In this document: positions 23,911 to 36,017 of the stretch, piece by piece
How positions within the stretch are numbered: the stretch's first letter is position 1
How the letters are laid out: every line of letters starts with the position of its first letter
Assembly (NCBI GenBank): GCA_963932465.1
Contig: OZ010795.1
Coordinates: 473,670,806-473,734,805 of the forward strand
Reading direction: 5' to 3'
DNA length: 64,000 nucleotides
Origin: Maratus speciosus
Taxonomy: Eukaryota; Arthropoda; Arachnida; Araneae; Salticidae
Notes under the pieces: model-generated
What the model was told of the DNA's origin: nothing
What the model saw: only the letters and a program-made list of their open reading frames with translations
Database searches by the model: none
Program-made: the position numbers and the translations under genes

Positions 23911-24799
23911 AGCATGGGAATCACATCGTTAAGAGTAACATTTTCTCTTCTCCCTTTCTGGCCTGTTAGCCTATAAATATAGTAATCAGCGCCGGGAAAG
24001 ATTTCTCCTTTAAGAAAGAAGTTCAAAACTGGTAATTTTAGTAAAGCTATTCATGGATGCAATAAATTTGGACAGAAAAAAGCATTCCTATTTTAGAAAT
24101 GTCGTATGTAATTCTTGGGACATTATTCCCGCTAAAACCTCCACTGTTTCAAAACAAGCTCATTTGCGTATTAAACGTAGATTTTTATTGCCAAGGGACT
24201 GATAAAATTTCGCATCTTAAGCGGGTTCGCGTATTAAGAGGTGTTTTTTTTAATGCAAAAAGTAGGCATTGTTCAAGGGACCGAAGAAAATTCGCGTATT
24301 AAGCGGTTTTGCGTATTAAGCAGGACGCGTATTAACGGGGTTCGACTGTATTTCGACTATTGCCAGCCCAAATATTTAAAAAAAAAAATGAGCAAAATAT
24401 ATTTATTTCAAATTTTGCTTTTCTGTACATCATAGACGGCCCTTTAAACCATCATTTTGACGTTTTTTAATCATAATTCTAAAAGTACGTGGTAGAAATA
24501 TTTGAAATTGAGAATTCGCTTAAAGCAGGACATAATAAATATAAATCTATCAAAAAAAATGCAGGTTGGAATTCATATTTTTTTTTCGAATGTTAATTTC
24601 ATAATTCATATTATAAAAATTTTTAAATTATAAATTCAATGTATTTATGTTTGGGATTTTATGTTTGATAGGCCGCATAAAAAATTATCACATTAGGATT
24701 ATAATTTCAGGAGATATTAATAAAAATATTAAAATGTAATTTAACATTAGGAACAATAAATTTTGTTTATAATTCAAAAACTTACGATCCAAATGACTT

Positions 24800-25650
24800 G
24801 AAATTTCATTTCTAGGCATAGTTTGAACCGAAGATTTAAAATATATTGTCAAATTTGGGTGTTGTCATTAAAAAAACAAAGTTTGGTCTGGTTTTGATTT
24901 TCAGATGCCCCCTAAGCAAATTTTATATACATCTTTTAAAAGTAGACTTTATTTTCAATCGTTTGGTACCAGTAACTTTCTTGTATTATAATTAGTTGCA
25001 GAGTTAGTAGGGGGTGTTTGTTTTTTTTTCCACGACTGTACATTCATTATAGTATGATCATATTCCAGATTTAACGAATGCACTGATTTAAGACGTATTG
25101 CGATATTTACAAAAGACGCATTTTTCCAGAGGGGTGGTTCACAAAGTTGGCTGAAACACCTTTGAATGATTCAGCTTCGATTCCACCTGAATATACTGTT
25201 TTACTGTGATTATAACTTTAACTGGTTGACTTCGGTCCTTTCTATGATTGTTTGTGCATCTGTAAAGTTGTATACTGACGCGGAAGGGCTCTCCGTGGCC
25301 GAGAGATAGATACCACTCTGCTAATCGCTTGCAAGCGTAGGAGAGGTGCCGGGTTCAACTCCCGATGACTCCGTCGCACACTCTTTGTGGAGTTTCCGGA
25401 TGTAATCTTCAGGTATTGTCTATTTCCTTGTATCTATCCCGTCCTTATATCGACGACGGTTTACAATAGGGCACTTGATGTCAAGCACAGAAGTCGGATG
25501 TACGTGTCCAATAAACAAACAATGCTGATGAGGGATTCAGAATTATATCCGAAACGTCTAATTTTTATAGTATTTATGCTGCATTTTAGTACTTTATTAA
25601 ATGTCTGAATTTTTATCAATTTTAACGTGTTAATTAGGTATCCAGGCGTA
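24800..25650 (+). repeat. Right arm of the inverted pair around the Tigger element
   Basis: It is an inverted counterpart of 20560-21060, more complete on its outer side. TTTCAATCGTTTGGTACCAG here pairs with CTAGTACTAAACGATTGAAA near 20824. It contains a SINE at 25281-25524. Confidence 0.7.
25281..25524 (+). mobile_element. tRNA-headed SINE inserted in the right arm
   Basis: The head has A box TGGCCGAGAGA and B box CCGGGTTCAACTCCC, with the extended variable region expected of Ser/Leu-type tRNAs. The flanks CTGACG (25275-25280) and CTGATG (25525-25530) look like a diverged target duplication. The opposite arm has the site uninterrupted (20674-20680). A 73-codon frame inside is not a gene. 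Confidence 0.7.
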
Positions 25651-26789
25651 ACATGCTTGTGTTTTTAAAAATATGAATTTGTCATCAAAGAAAATATTTA
25701 AAACAACCGTTTTGCCTTTATGTTAGAAACTCATTGTTGACCTGTATACTCTGGAATATACAGTTATTAAATTAATTATATTCGGTAGTCTTACTTTCAG
25801 ATTAATAAAATGTTGGGAAACTTCCACTTTCCTATATATGATTAGATCACTTTCCAGGAAAGGAAGTTAAGATCTTATCATCGTTCTCTACGCTTCCAAA
25901 TTAGCCTTCCGCTGGTAACATGATTATGGCACCTTTATTTAGGTAACTGGGGCTGTAGTAGCATATCACCCCTGTTACCATCGGAAGGTTAAAATTCTAG
26001 TAGTGGAACAAGAGAGTTCAATTTTCTAACTGTAGGTGCTATCAGCTTCAAGCACCGGTTTTTATATTACATACACTAATGGCATTTGAATGGCTGATTT
26101 TAAGTGTTTTCTTTTCACGTTCAAATGCAGCTGGAATTGAATGTAAGTCAATGTTGTTGTTGTTTTATATACTTGGATATTGATTATTGATTTAGAAAAA
26201 TAAAACAAGCTTGAGTGCTAAATATAGATGCCTAATTGAAAAAAAAATGAAAGCGTTGCTAAAAAACTTTTTTTTTTCTTTTTAATATGCTGAAAAGGGA
26301 TTTTAAATTAACATTCTTCGACTTCATGAATTGAAGTATTCCCTTCTGTAAAAAAATATGTTAATGTTTGTTATACTTAGTATTGATTATTTTTCACTGG
26401 TATATGAAAAACTGACAATTTTATAGCCCAAAATGCTGAGAATTCACAAAAATCAAAAATTCATAACTCGAAGTCATATTACGATAGCGAATGTCGTTGG
26501 ATTTCGTTACAACATATCGATATTTATTTGTTTTCAACTCATAAACAAAGTTATGCAAATCCACTGAAGCCACTCGAAATGTATTTATCTATTATTACAG
26601 ATGCATGTTACTCAGAGTGTTTCAAAATAAAATTACCTATAATATTGAAAACAAAAAGTGTAAGTATTAATGAAATAAGTTTTTTACTTGCTGTAATAGA
26701 GTTTAATGCCGCCATTCTTAAACTTTATGAATAATTGAAAAATCCCTTTATTAAGATGTACAAAGTAGATATATTTTGTACTTAACCCA
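25651..26789. other. No gene; contains a small inverted repeat
   Basis: AGCCTTCCGCTGGTAAC (about 25903) pairs with GTTACCATCGGAAGGTT (about 25975) around an about 55-base loop. Otherwise this is unclassified AT-rich sequence with no supported exon. Confidence 0.4.
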
Positions 26790-26793
26790 TTAA

Positions 26794-27527
26794 CCCTTTA
26801 TGCCTCACTGTACTTTAAAGTACCATTAAAATAACTTGTTATAAAATTACTTTAATACATCGATTACTAGTAATACACTTTAGAATGAATTATTGATACT
26901 TTACTTTATCTTGTTCCAAAAGCATTATGGGTTGCGCAAAACAAAACTATTTTTAACACTTTGAAGGGCAAGCAATTGTGTTGCTATAATGTTGAATTCC
27001 CACAGGAAATTTCGAACAAAAAAAATTCAAAATAACGAAAAGCTGTTTTTCTAACTTTTTCCGCCAAAGTTATAAAAGTAAAATTTAATTAAAATCTTCT
27101 GGTGCAAATCTGGATTAAAATTAAAATTAGGTGGAATATAATATATCCCACCGCCCCACAAGGGGTTAAAAGGATGATTTCTTTTGCCTTTGCATTTTTC
27201 AGCTTTCTTGACGTTGTAGATTTGGGGGAGAGAATATCAGTTCGGAAATATTTCTATATTTCTATTGTAGGAACATTATATTTATATGTTTCCTAATTTT
27301 AAAAAATACTAAAAAAGAAAAAAAATTAAATTAAATATTTGAGTGGAGTTATAAATGTTGTACAAAATCACTATAAATTGAAATTTAATTAATTAATTTT
27401 TAATTGGCAAAATCCTTCTAAAATTTATTACGTGATTGTGTAAATCTTCTAATGTAGTTTCAAAAATTCACGAAAAAGTCTTTAGAAGATTAAATTTTCA
27501 TGAATCCATAATTTGGAACATAAAGGG
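26794..27527. mobile_element. piggyBac-type non-autonomous element
   Basis: TTAA flanks both sides (26790-26793 and 27528-27531). The element starts CCCTTTATGCC and ends GGAACATAAAGGG. An internal AATTAGGTGGAATATAATAT...CCCCACAAGGGGTTAAA patch is related to 32.2 kb and 37.2 kb. It has no transposase. Confidence 0.75.
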
Positions 27528-27956
27528 TTAAAGACTGACGTTGCGTTTTCGCAACATTATGTTTGTGATTTTTTTTTCAACAAATTTATTATCACATATT
27601 GTATATATGACTTCGATTTTCAAGTAAAAAAAAAAATTGTTAATTGATTCGAGTTGTAAAAAATTAGAAATGTGAATGAAATAGTGGGACATTCTCACAA
27701 TCTGTTGACTTTCAGGAATAAAAATCTGGTGAAATTAAACTTGCTAAAATAACATTTTAATCTGATAGACGAATGCCTTAATAATTCAAAATAAAGAAAA
27801 AATGGTCAGCAGCGAACATTTTTTTTATTTAACTGAGGTTTAAGTTAAACTTGCGAGTTTAATTTTCCTTACCATTTTACCACTAAAACTTTTTATTTTC
27901 TTCTAAATTTTTACTTATAATGAATTTGCATAGTACCCACAGGACATTCAAATAAG

Positions 27957-28572
27957 AAATTAAACAAAAACCTAATTTGAAGAACAAATTAAAAAAACAA
28001 AATTTATTTCCTATATTGTTTAAGCCCGAGAAGGGACAGATATTAAGATATTTCATTCAATTCGTTCTACATTTAATGTTAAATTTTTGTAACAGATAAG
28101 TTAAACCAATTGAACATTAAAAAATAAAAATACAATTCATACAACATGATACTCTAAAAACCCTAAAAACTTAGATTCCGTTCAAAAAAATCGAAATAAA
28201 TCTTAGACGTTTTCCATTTTTCAGTTGTAAATATTTGTATTGCAGATTTTTGTATTATTTTTATGATGATTGTACATAAAATGATAAGATACATGCAAAA
28301 TGCAAAACTTTAAAAAAGTCTAAGATTTATTTCGATTTCATTTGAACGAAATCTAAGTTTTTAGGGTGTTTAAAGTATCATGATGTATGAATTTTATTTT
28401 TATTTTTTAATGTTCAATTGGTTTAACCTATTTGTTACAAAAATTTAACATTAAATGTAGAACGAATTGAATGAAATATCTTAATATATGTCCCTTCTCG
28501 GGTTTAAACAATATAGGAAATAAATTTTGTTTTTTTAATTTGTTCTTCCAATTAGGTTTTTGTTTAATATGT
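27957..28572. mobile_element. Foldback element, about 615 bp
   Basis: The entire element is an inverted repeat centred near 28264. AAACAAAAACCTAATTTGAA (left) pairs with CCAATTAGGTTTTTGTTTAA (right), and TTAGATTCCGTTC pairs inside with GAACGAAATCTAA. A single-arm relative lies at 764-935. Confidence 0.85.
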
Positions 28573-29300
28573 CAACTTTTTTAATAACTACTGCATTCAG
28601 ACGAGCACATTTCAAAATTAATGGAGGGTACCATTATCAGGCTTTGGTTAATGCGGTATCGTATCAGAATTTGTGATGCAATTTACTTATGTATAATTCA
28701 AAATCTTTCACCAGTGCAGTAATGAAAGTTGCTGTACTTTGGGCAAAAACTTTCAATCTAAACGTAAAAAAAAGTTTGAAAATGTCACTTTTATTTCTAC
28801 TATGACGCCGTGTTCAACTTCTTTTTAATTCTTAAAAAAACTATTTCGGTAATTTTTCACGTGAAAATCATTCAACTAAAAATAAACATTATTAGTACGG
28901 CTTTTGAAGTATTGGCAACAATGAAAAAACAATGTTAAATTTTATTGGAAAAATGTCCGTTGATTCTCAATCAAAAAAACGAAATTTGGAATTATTAAGA
29001 AAAATATTTGAACAATGTAAATAAAAATGTTACTCTCTGGGTTATAATTCACCCATATGCAAAGGCATTTTATCATCCGTTTTGACCCTCACGTCAGGCG
29101 AACATTATCACACTTTAAATTTATAATATTATTAGAATTAATAAAGAAAAAAAATGAGTGGCATCAGGGACAAAAATATGGGAAGAAAAAAATGAAAAAG
29201 TTATGAGCTCCATAGGCTTTTCTATGTTAAATTAACATTGAGAAGTGACACTGGAAATTAATAAGTATTGCGCTACCGCGCAATACTTAAATAATAACAT
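28573..29300. other. No gene; unclassified AT-rich sequence
   Basis: I see no frame, RNA gene or terminus to support. A small TATTGCGCTACCGCGCAATA hairpin lies at about 29266-29285. Confidence 0.45.
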
Positions 29301-29304
29301 AGTA

Positions 29305-30072
29305 AAAGTATTTTTAGTACAAAATTTTGGTATAATGTTGTCTTAAACGGGTGTTAAAAAAGGGACGGTGGGTAAAAAACGGGGAAGGTATAGGGGAAAA
29401 ATGACGATAAGGGAAAAAAAGGATGGTAAGGAATAGAACGGTAATGAAAATTACCACCTATTGTTAGACAAATCATGTTAAGACTAAGTGATAGCTACAA
29501 TGTTCATTGATTTTTAGAAAAAATTATTTACATTGGATTAAATTAAAAAAAAATAATTTACATCGAAAAGTGCAGGAATAAACCTTGTGGGACGGCAAGA
29601 CTACCAATAAATCCCCGATACTTGAAATTGATATTTAAATGCTGATTTAAATTCTGCAGAAAATTTCCTGTCAAAGAATTTTAGACATTCTTTCGCTAGC
29701 ATACTTCTGCAAACAAATAGCATCTGAAGTGATTTTCTGCATAATTTTAGAAGAAAACGGTAAGGAATCTAAAACCCCGGGACAGAGGACAGAGTTAAAA
29801 AAAAAAATAACATGAACTGTAAAAATGCGTGCGGGTTAATTTTTTGTTGCATATTTATATAAAAAAAATACTCTCAGCTTCGTAAAAAAAATTACATCGA
29901 ATTACTTTTATTGGAAAAATTTTATACAGATAGCTCCAAACCTAAAAATCAACATCAGGGTCACGGAACGGTATATGAGTTTCCTGGATATTTGGACCCC
30001 CAACATCATCCAAAACTTATTTATCTCGTTAATGTTGTTATGCACTCATGCAATGGGATGTTCCCCAGTATA
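29305..30072. repeat. Dispersed repeat D, copy 2, first part
   Basis: It aligns with 5040-6143. It lacks the SINE present in copy 1 (site near 29,670) and stops at ...CCCCAGTATA, where the Helitron begins. It resumes at 32630 with TGAAATAATAAAAACACAAG. Confidence 0.85.
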
Positions 30073-32629
30073 TCTACCCTATATATATAAAATCCTAATG
30101 AAACGAATTTATGAAACGGAAGTATGAATCGACTGATTAAACAACTGATTATGTTTCACGGCGATTTCTCCTAAAATATGGAATACTTTGCGATGAAATT
30201 AACACCAAAAATCAATATTGATCCGCAGATTTCAAAACTGGTATTAGAATTTTTAAATTCGAATTACTTTTCGAAATATTATTTTTTTTCTAATTTTCTA
30301 TACATTTTTTTAATGATGGCGACTCAAATTTTAATCATAACAGATATTGTTTTTCGCATTGCAAAAAAGGTTATAATTTTAAACTAATTTGGCGACCAAG
30401 TTTGGTCTCCCTTAAATCTATGCTAAGAACAATGCTTTTTTTTTTTAATTTCGTTATCATTTTATTTAATACAAAATTTTCATTAAGAAAAAAAAAACAT
30501 TTAAAATTCATGGCTTGCACTTCTTTCTTTTTTTTAAACGAAACGAAAAGAAAAATATTAGGCTCAGATGTCATTTACGCACCGACGTACCTAATTGGCG
30601 CCACAATGGCGTTATTTTGCCTGACATGGTAACCCGGCTATTGTTGCTTATTCATCAATAAATGTTTATTTACATTTATTTTCTTTTTATTTAAGAAAAA
30701 AATGTTATAAATTGCTTTGTTCTATAGTTATTAATTAATTTCTTTTTATTTATTGTTATTTCATTTTAAAAATAATAGAAAAATAATTTAAAAATACATA
30801 TATAACTGGTATTCGAAAACGAGGTTTTCGCCAAATTGTCGTAAAAAAAAAATCACGCCAAACCGAGTGCTTATATGACATCTGTGTTAAATATTAAGCA
30901 ACTAATCATAACATTTAATTTCAAATTCAAAGCAAATTACCAATATCGCCAAATTATATAAATCGCCAAACCATTCGCCAAATTATACAAGTTGACGTAA
31001 TTTTTTTTTTAAATAACGAAAAAACAAATAAATTAGTATAAAAATTCAAATACAAATAAAGTGTCAAAATAAAAATCACTTGATGGCGTATACATGTGTA
31101 ACTTCCTTACAGTCAAGTGAATGTTACATATTCGATCAACCATTATTATCGTTTAATCTTATTGTCTGGCGATTTTTTTTTTGGTCAATGGGATAACCAA
31201 GTAGTACCGTTTTAATTTACAACTCAAAAAATAAAAAAAATGCTAACTTATGAGTTAAAAAGGGGGGTACTTTTCCTTTTACGGACACCATTGTCGCCAA
31301 GCATAATAGTTGGCGCAAAATGAAAATCATGTGAATTGAAACATTTGAAAAATAAAAGAAAAAACACTGTCGATAGTAAAGTGAGTCTTTTAAAAATATA
31401 ACATTTGGAAACTACAGAGTTTTATGAACTATTTTACTAAATCACAAATATATACTTAAAATAAATGAACAAATAACTGTTATACAATAAAGTATAGCAA
31501 ATAATAGCAAATCACAATGTTTCGCATGTTTTACTAGAAAAATCATTTTCGCGATCAGGATTGAAATAATTGGCGCATTAGCATACATTTTGGCATGGTG
31601 TCCGTATAACGGAAAAATACCAAAAAAAGCTATTGGCGAGATTTGAGCCCGACTAACATAAAAATACCAAGAATTCTTTGCGATCATGGCAACTTTTATG
31701 CAGTTTTTTTCGAAAAAATAACTTTGATTCTTTAATCAAAATGGAAACCTTTCTTATGAAAAGCGAAGAAACTGTTGATGATAGTCGCATGACTTAGGCT
31801 ATTATAATAGAGATTGTTTTTAATTCTAAAAACAGTGCAAAGAATAATATTTCTAACGATTGCAAATTTACTTACACATGCCTATTAAAAACAGAAAAAA
31901 AAACTTTAAAATTACTATTAAATGAGGACGAGTTAAAAGCAGGAAAATATTGAAAATGATGTCTAGAAAATTGTATTTACAAATGAATATTAAAATAGAA
32001 AGGAAACTTTAAAATAATAAATACATTAATTTGCGTTTAACCCTTTCAGTAACCCTATTCGTAAAATGTTGAAATCAGTGAATGGCACCGCAATTTACAA
32101 ACAAATTTTGAAATACGAAAATGCTTTTGTTCACTTAATTAATAAGAGGAAATTTTTCATTCCAATATTCTGGTGTCAATTTGGCATTTAAGAATTAAAA
32201 TTAGGTGGTCCAAAAATGAACTACCGCCCTTGAAGGAGTAAACTACCTTAAAGCAGTAAATTGTAGTTATTGTAGTAAATTGTATTATGTCAATCGTTTT
32301 ATAACGCTGTTAAAAAGTACCGTTCGGCAAAGACTCTGTTTACTTAATTCATTTTATTTTAGCTTCTTTTCAAATGTTTAACTGATCTTCTTTAATCAAA
32401 CACGGAAACAACCATTGAATGTCTTAGCAGCAACTGATTTGGCCTTAAATTATCGCAATCAAAGGGAATTGAATGGAAACCCGTTTACTGGGAGATTGCT
32501 ATAGGTTTTTTCATTTTAATTCAATCTTCTCCAATCTTTTAAAAACCGATCAAATTAGCGTGATTTTAGATTCTGCGGTGACTGAACGGGGGTTGGCGAG
32601 TGCAGCTTGCAGGGGGCAGAGCCCCCTAG
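30073..32629 (+). mobile_element. Complete non-autonomous Helitron, 2557 bp
   Basis: The 5' end TCTACCCTATATATATAAAA follows an A. The 3' end carries hairpin-capable GCGAGTGCAGCTTGC, then GGGGGCAGAGCCCCCTAG, then T. Insertion between A and T, no target duplication, and TC...CTAG ends are the Helitron hallmarks. The unoccupied site survives in repeat D copy 1 between 6143 and 6144. It has no Rep/helicase frame, so it must have been mobilised in trans. The 5' end is related to 51541. Confidence 0.9.
32041..32237. mobile_element. piggyBac-type relic nested in the Helitron
   Basis: TTAA (32037-32040) then CCCTTTCAGTAACCC opens it. GCCCTTGAAGGAGTAAA closes it imperfectly, with the right TTAA degraded. 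The internal AATTAAAATTAGGTGG is shared with the 26.8 kb element. Confidence 0.45.
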
Positions 32630-32715
32630 TGAAATAATAAAAACACAAGAATATGAGCTAAAATAAAAATTATTATTCAAGGACTTAATAGTCAAAAGCT
32701 TGTGAGAATGCCCCT
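32630..32715. repeat. Dispersed repeat D, copy 2, second part
   Basis: It continues repeat D directly after the Helitron and matches 6144-6228 (AAAACACAAGAATATG through GTGAGAATGCCCC). Confidence 0.85.
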
Positions 32716-33050
32716 ACGGAATGTTTTTAATTTTTTTATGGACAAATTTCAGATTGTGTTCATGGTTTACTTTTACTTATATATATATAATACAAACGGA
32801 AATTTCGTTCCGGCTTTTTATAATTCGAGTTCTAATGAAAGATTTTGATGGACCTTGCACTGTTAGATATTAATTCAGCGAAGGTTTTAATATATAACAC
32901 ATCATTCTACGTGGATTAGTTATACAATTATGATATAGAAAGTTCTGTTACTTTGGACGATAAGGTTGCAATTTTATTTCTTGCCAGAATTTATCGTTGA
33001 GTAAAAAATTTAAACGGCTATTATACCTCGAAAAATAAAAGAAATGATAA
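32716..33050. other. No gene; unclassified sequence
   Basis: This is an AT-rich stretch leading into the 33 kb array, with no supported feature. Confidence 0.4.
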
Positions 33051-33825
33051 AAAGAAAAGTGCCCAGCTAAACTGATGGCATTGAACTCACAGGTTATTCA
33101 CACTAATTGTATATTATACTCGTACTTAAAAGAATAATGCGCCTCGAAAAATAAATTAAGGGGGATTTCCCCCCCCCCCCGTCTCCGCCTTTTATACTTA
33201 ACCAATGAGCCTCCAAATCTAATCAGGGAAGCACTTATCAGAACAAAGCTGTGTACCAAATTTGAAGGAAATTGGATATTTCTGCATGAAAAAAACCATT
33301 TAGCTAAATTAAGGGTGGATTAGCTCCCCTAATCCCCCCCCCTTTTATACCTAACCAATGAACCTAAAAATCTAATCTGGGAAGCGCCTTATCAGAACAA
33401 ACCGGTATACCAAATTTGAAGCAAATCGGATAGAAAAACCCATTTATCAAAATTAAGGGGAGGGGGAATTAGCACCCGTTCCACTCTTTTACACTTAACA
33501 AATGAACCTCCAAATCTAATCAAGCAAGAGCCTTATCGAAATAAATCAGTATACCAAATTTGAAGCAAATCTGAAAATGCTGCATCAAAAGCTCATTTAT
33601 CTAAATTAAGAGGGGTAGCCCCCCGTTCCTCCTTTTATACTTAAACAATGAACCCCCAAAACTAATCAGGGAAGGGCCTTATTCAAGTGAACCTAGAAAA
33701 AAATTGAAGCAAATCGGATATTTCTATCCAGAGTTATCACGTTACGTACATACATACGTGCACATGTACATACCGAACCTGCGGGCACATTAGCTCTCAG
33801 ACTTTGATAGCCTGTGAGCTAAAAA
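33051..33825. repeat. Array block 1: four ~145-153-bp units plus unique tail
   Basis: Units start at about 33156, 33309, 33453 and 33606 (AATTAAGGG, then CCTTTTATACTTAACCAATG, CAAATCTAATCAGG and CCAAATTTGAAGCAAATC). The block opens with AAAGAAAAGTGCCCAGCTAA. It closes with GTTACGTACATACATACGTG and a GGGCACATTAGCTCTCAG tail, a pattern like the 3' end of some retroelements. Confidence 0.85.
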
Positions 33826-34022
33826 CTGTTACTAATTTTATTTAAAATTAAAAAAAGAAAGAAAAAAGAAATCAATTTTGATTAGTGATAACAATAAAAT
33901 ATGAAAATATTTAATTTAAACATGGAAGTGAATATTCGTAATGCTTAAAAAATTACTCAGTTGAAATATATTGCAATTAAAATAAAATTTGGCGATTTAT
34001 CGTCTGCATCAGGTTAAGAATA

Positions 34023-34765
34023 AAAAGAAAAGTGCTCAGTTAAACTGATGGCATTGAGCTCTCAGGCTATTCACACTTATTGTATATTACTATACTCTTA
34101 TTTCAAAGAATAATGCCCCCCGAAAAATAAGTTAAGGGTGGGGGGGGGGATTTGTCTCCCCTCTTTTTTTACACAACCAATTAGCCTCCAAATCTCCTGA
34201 GGGAAGCACCTTATCAGAATAAACCGGTATACCAAATTTGAAGCAAATCGGATGGAAAAACCCATTTATCTAAATTCATGGGGGTATTAGCCTCCCGATC
34301 CACCCTTTATACATAACCAATGAATCTTCAAATCTAATCAGTGAAGCGCCTTATCAGAATAAACCGGTATACAAAATTTGAAGCAAATCGGATAGAAAAG
34401 CCCATTTATCTAAATTAAGGGTTATTAGACCCCGTTTCCCCTTTATACTCAACCAATGAACCTACAAATCTAATTAGGGAAGCGCCTTATCAAAATAAAC
34501 CGGTGTTCCAAATTTGAAGCAAATCTGATGATTCTGCATGAAAAGCACATTTATCTAAGTTAAGGGGGGATAAGCCCCCCGGTCGCCCCTTTATACTAAT
34601 CACGGAAGCGCCTTATCAGAATGAACCTAGAAAAAAAATTTGAAGCAAATCAGATTTTCCTATCAAGAGTTATCGCGTTACGTACATACATACGTACATA
34701 CATACATACAGAACCTGCGGGCACATTAGCTCTCAGGCTTTGATAGCCTGTGAGCTAAAAATGCA
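34023..34765. repeat. Array block 2: duplicate of block 1
   Basis: It has the same order as block 1, offset by about 970 bp: the AAAGAAAAGTGCTCAGTTAA opening, four units (about 34132, 34273, 34415, 34560), then a GTACATACATAC tail and the GCTCTCAGGCTTTGATAGCC ending. Units within a block and the blocks themselves are both duplicated. Confidence 0.85.
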
Positions 34766-35596
34766 TCTGAAAAATTGATAAGATGATATCAAGGAAGATC
34801 TCCATAAGCTAAAAAATATTTGAAAAAATTATAGAATATTCTTCTCATATGTATGTTTATTTCTTCTCATGAGGATAAATATGTTTATGGAAAAGAAAAT
34901 CGGCAGAATCTCTTGCGTTCGTAAAAAAAATAATATTTTTTTTTTTTTTTTCGATTTAACGCTGGTTGGAGACATAATAAAATTTTGAATAATACTATAA
35001 TAAAATATTCTTTCAGAAAAACTTCAATTCTTCATACGAAGTTAGGCTAGATTTCTAATTGTCATCTTAACAATGTATGAGCGCGAATCCGCAGAGCTTC
35101 CTTATTGTGATCGCTGTATTTTTCGGATACTGCATTTTCATTTATTTTACTCGGAAGGCCCCCAAGTTTAATACGGTTTGTTACGAAAATGGTCTCGGTA
35201 TTAAACAAAATATGCTATCTTGACAAAGGAATTATGAAACAGAATACAGAAAATACATTTAAAAAAATACATATTTTAATAACAATGAAAGCTTCCGGTG
35301 TTTCTACTAGCATAACTCAATAGCTAGTTCGCGTAATGTGCTGCAATTTTATATTATAAAAAATTCAGAAGTTATATTTCATTTATCTTCGAAAATTAAA
35401 TAAAAATATATGTTTTCGAAAAAATTACCTATGAATTTTTTAAACAAAAATAGATTCCTAAAGGCTCCAAATATGAAGATTATAAAATTATAGCTTATTC
35501 CTCAAAGTAGTTCTGGAATTATGCTTTGAAAATTACCCGCTTTGCAGGTTGTTTTCCAACTTAAAAAAATGAATTTAACATTAGAAGGTTTTAATC
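34766..35596. other. No gene; unclassified sequence
   Basis: The stretch is AT-rich with a T run at 34937-34950. The piece at 35150-35220 (AAGTTTAATACGGTTTG...CTCGGTATTAAAC) recalls Tigger-type termini but no pair was found. Confidence 0.35.
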
Positions 35597-35622
35597 GATT
35601 TTTACTGTATTTTCTGCATTAG

Positions 35623-36017
35623 AAGTTACTGTACCAATAAGGAAATCAAGTATCGCATGTAGTAGAACAAATTGTAAGAGAATACATTTAACTTATAATG
35701 AAGAAGAAATTGAGAACCGCTACCTGCAAGATGTAGAGAAAGGAATTTCTTTCGAGGACAAAAGAGAGTTGCCTGATGAACATCATGTTGTGCGTCTTTT
35801 TAGGATAAGGTTACTTAGAGACCTCTATATTTATATACAGTTGTATGATTACGCCCACAAAGGTATTAGAGGCAAATATTTCATACAAACAAAAGATTTA
35901 GTTCTATCCGTAAATGACGAAAATGGACTAATAAAAATAAAATCCAAATTATGCATAACTCCTAAACTACTTCACCGAATGACTTACCGTTCGGCAGAAC
36001 TCCCCTTCCCCTCCTAA
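35623..36017 (+). CDS. Candidate exon of unknown protein (last exon if real)
   Basis: A pyrimidine-rich tract ends in CTGCATTAG at 35622. An in-frame open run of about 130 codons follows, to TAA at 36015-36017. The peptide begins VTVPIRKSSIACSRTNCK, continues NEEEIENRYLQDVEKG and LPDEHHVVRLFRIRLLRDLY, and ends ...MTYRSAELPFPS. It is charged, mixed in composition and not repeat-like, unlike most frames here. A chance run this long is unlikely in DNA this AT-rich. The first two bases complete a codon, implying a phase-1 intron if the acceptor is used. I recognise no domain, signal peptide or membrane segment. No upstream exon could be tied to it. It could also be a decayed transposon fragment. 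Confidence 0.35.

Larger units (their letters stand above)
21176..24348 (-). mobile_element. pogo/Tigger-family DNA transposon, decayed
   Basis: Termini CAGTCGAACTCCGTTAATAC (21176 onward) and, inverted, CAGTCGAACCCCGTTAATAC (from 24348) are flanked by TA at 21174-21175 and 24349-24350. Both subterminal regions repeat TTCGCGTATTAA-type motifs several times. The 3173-bp element carries a decayed transposase on the minus strand. Short inner inverted repeats lie at 21414-21570 and 23743-23910. Confidence 0.9.

Noticed and set aside
33040..34770. CRISPR-like repeat-spacer array
   Set aside because: Units are about 150 bp, degenerate throughout and without unique spacers; the genome is eukaryotic.
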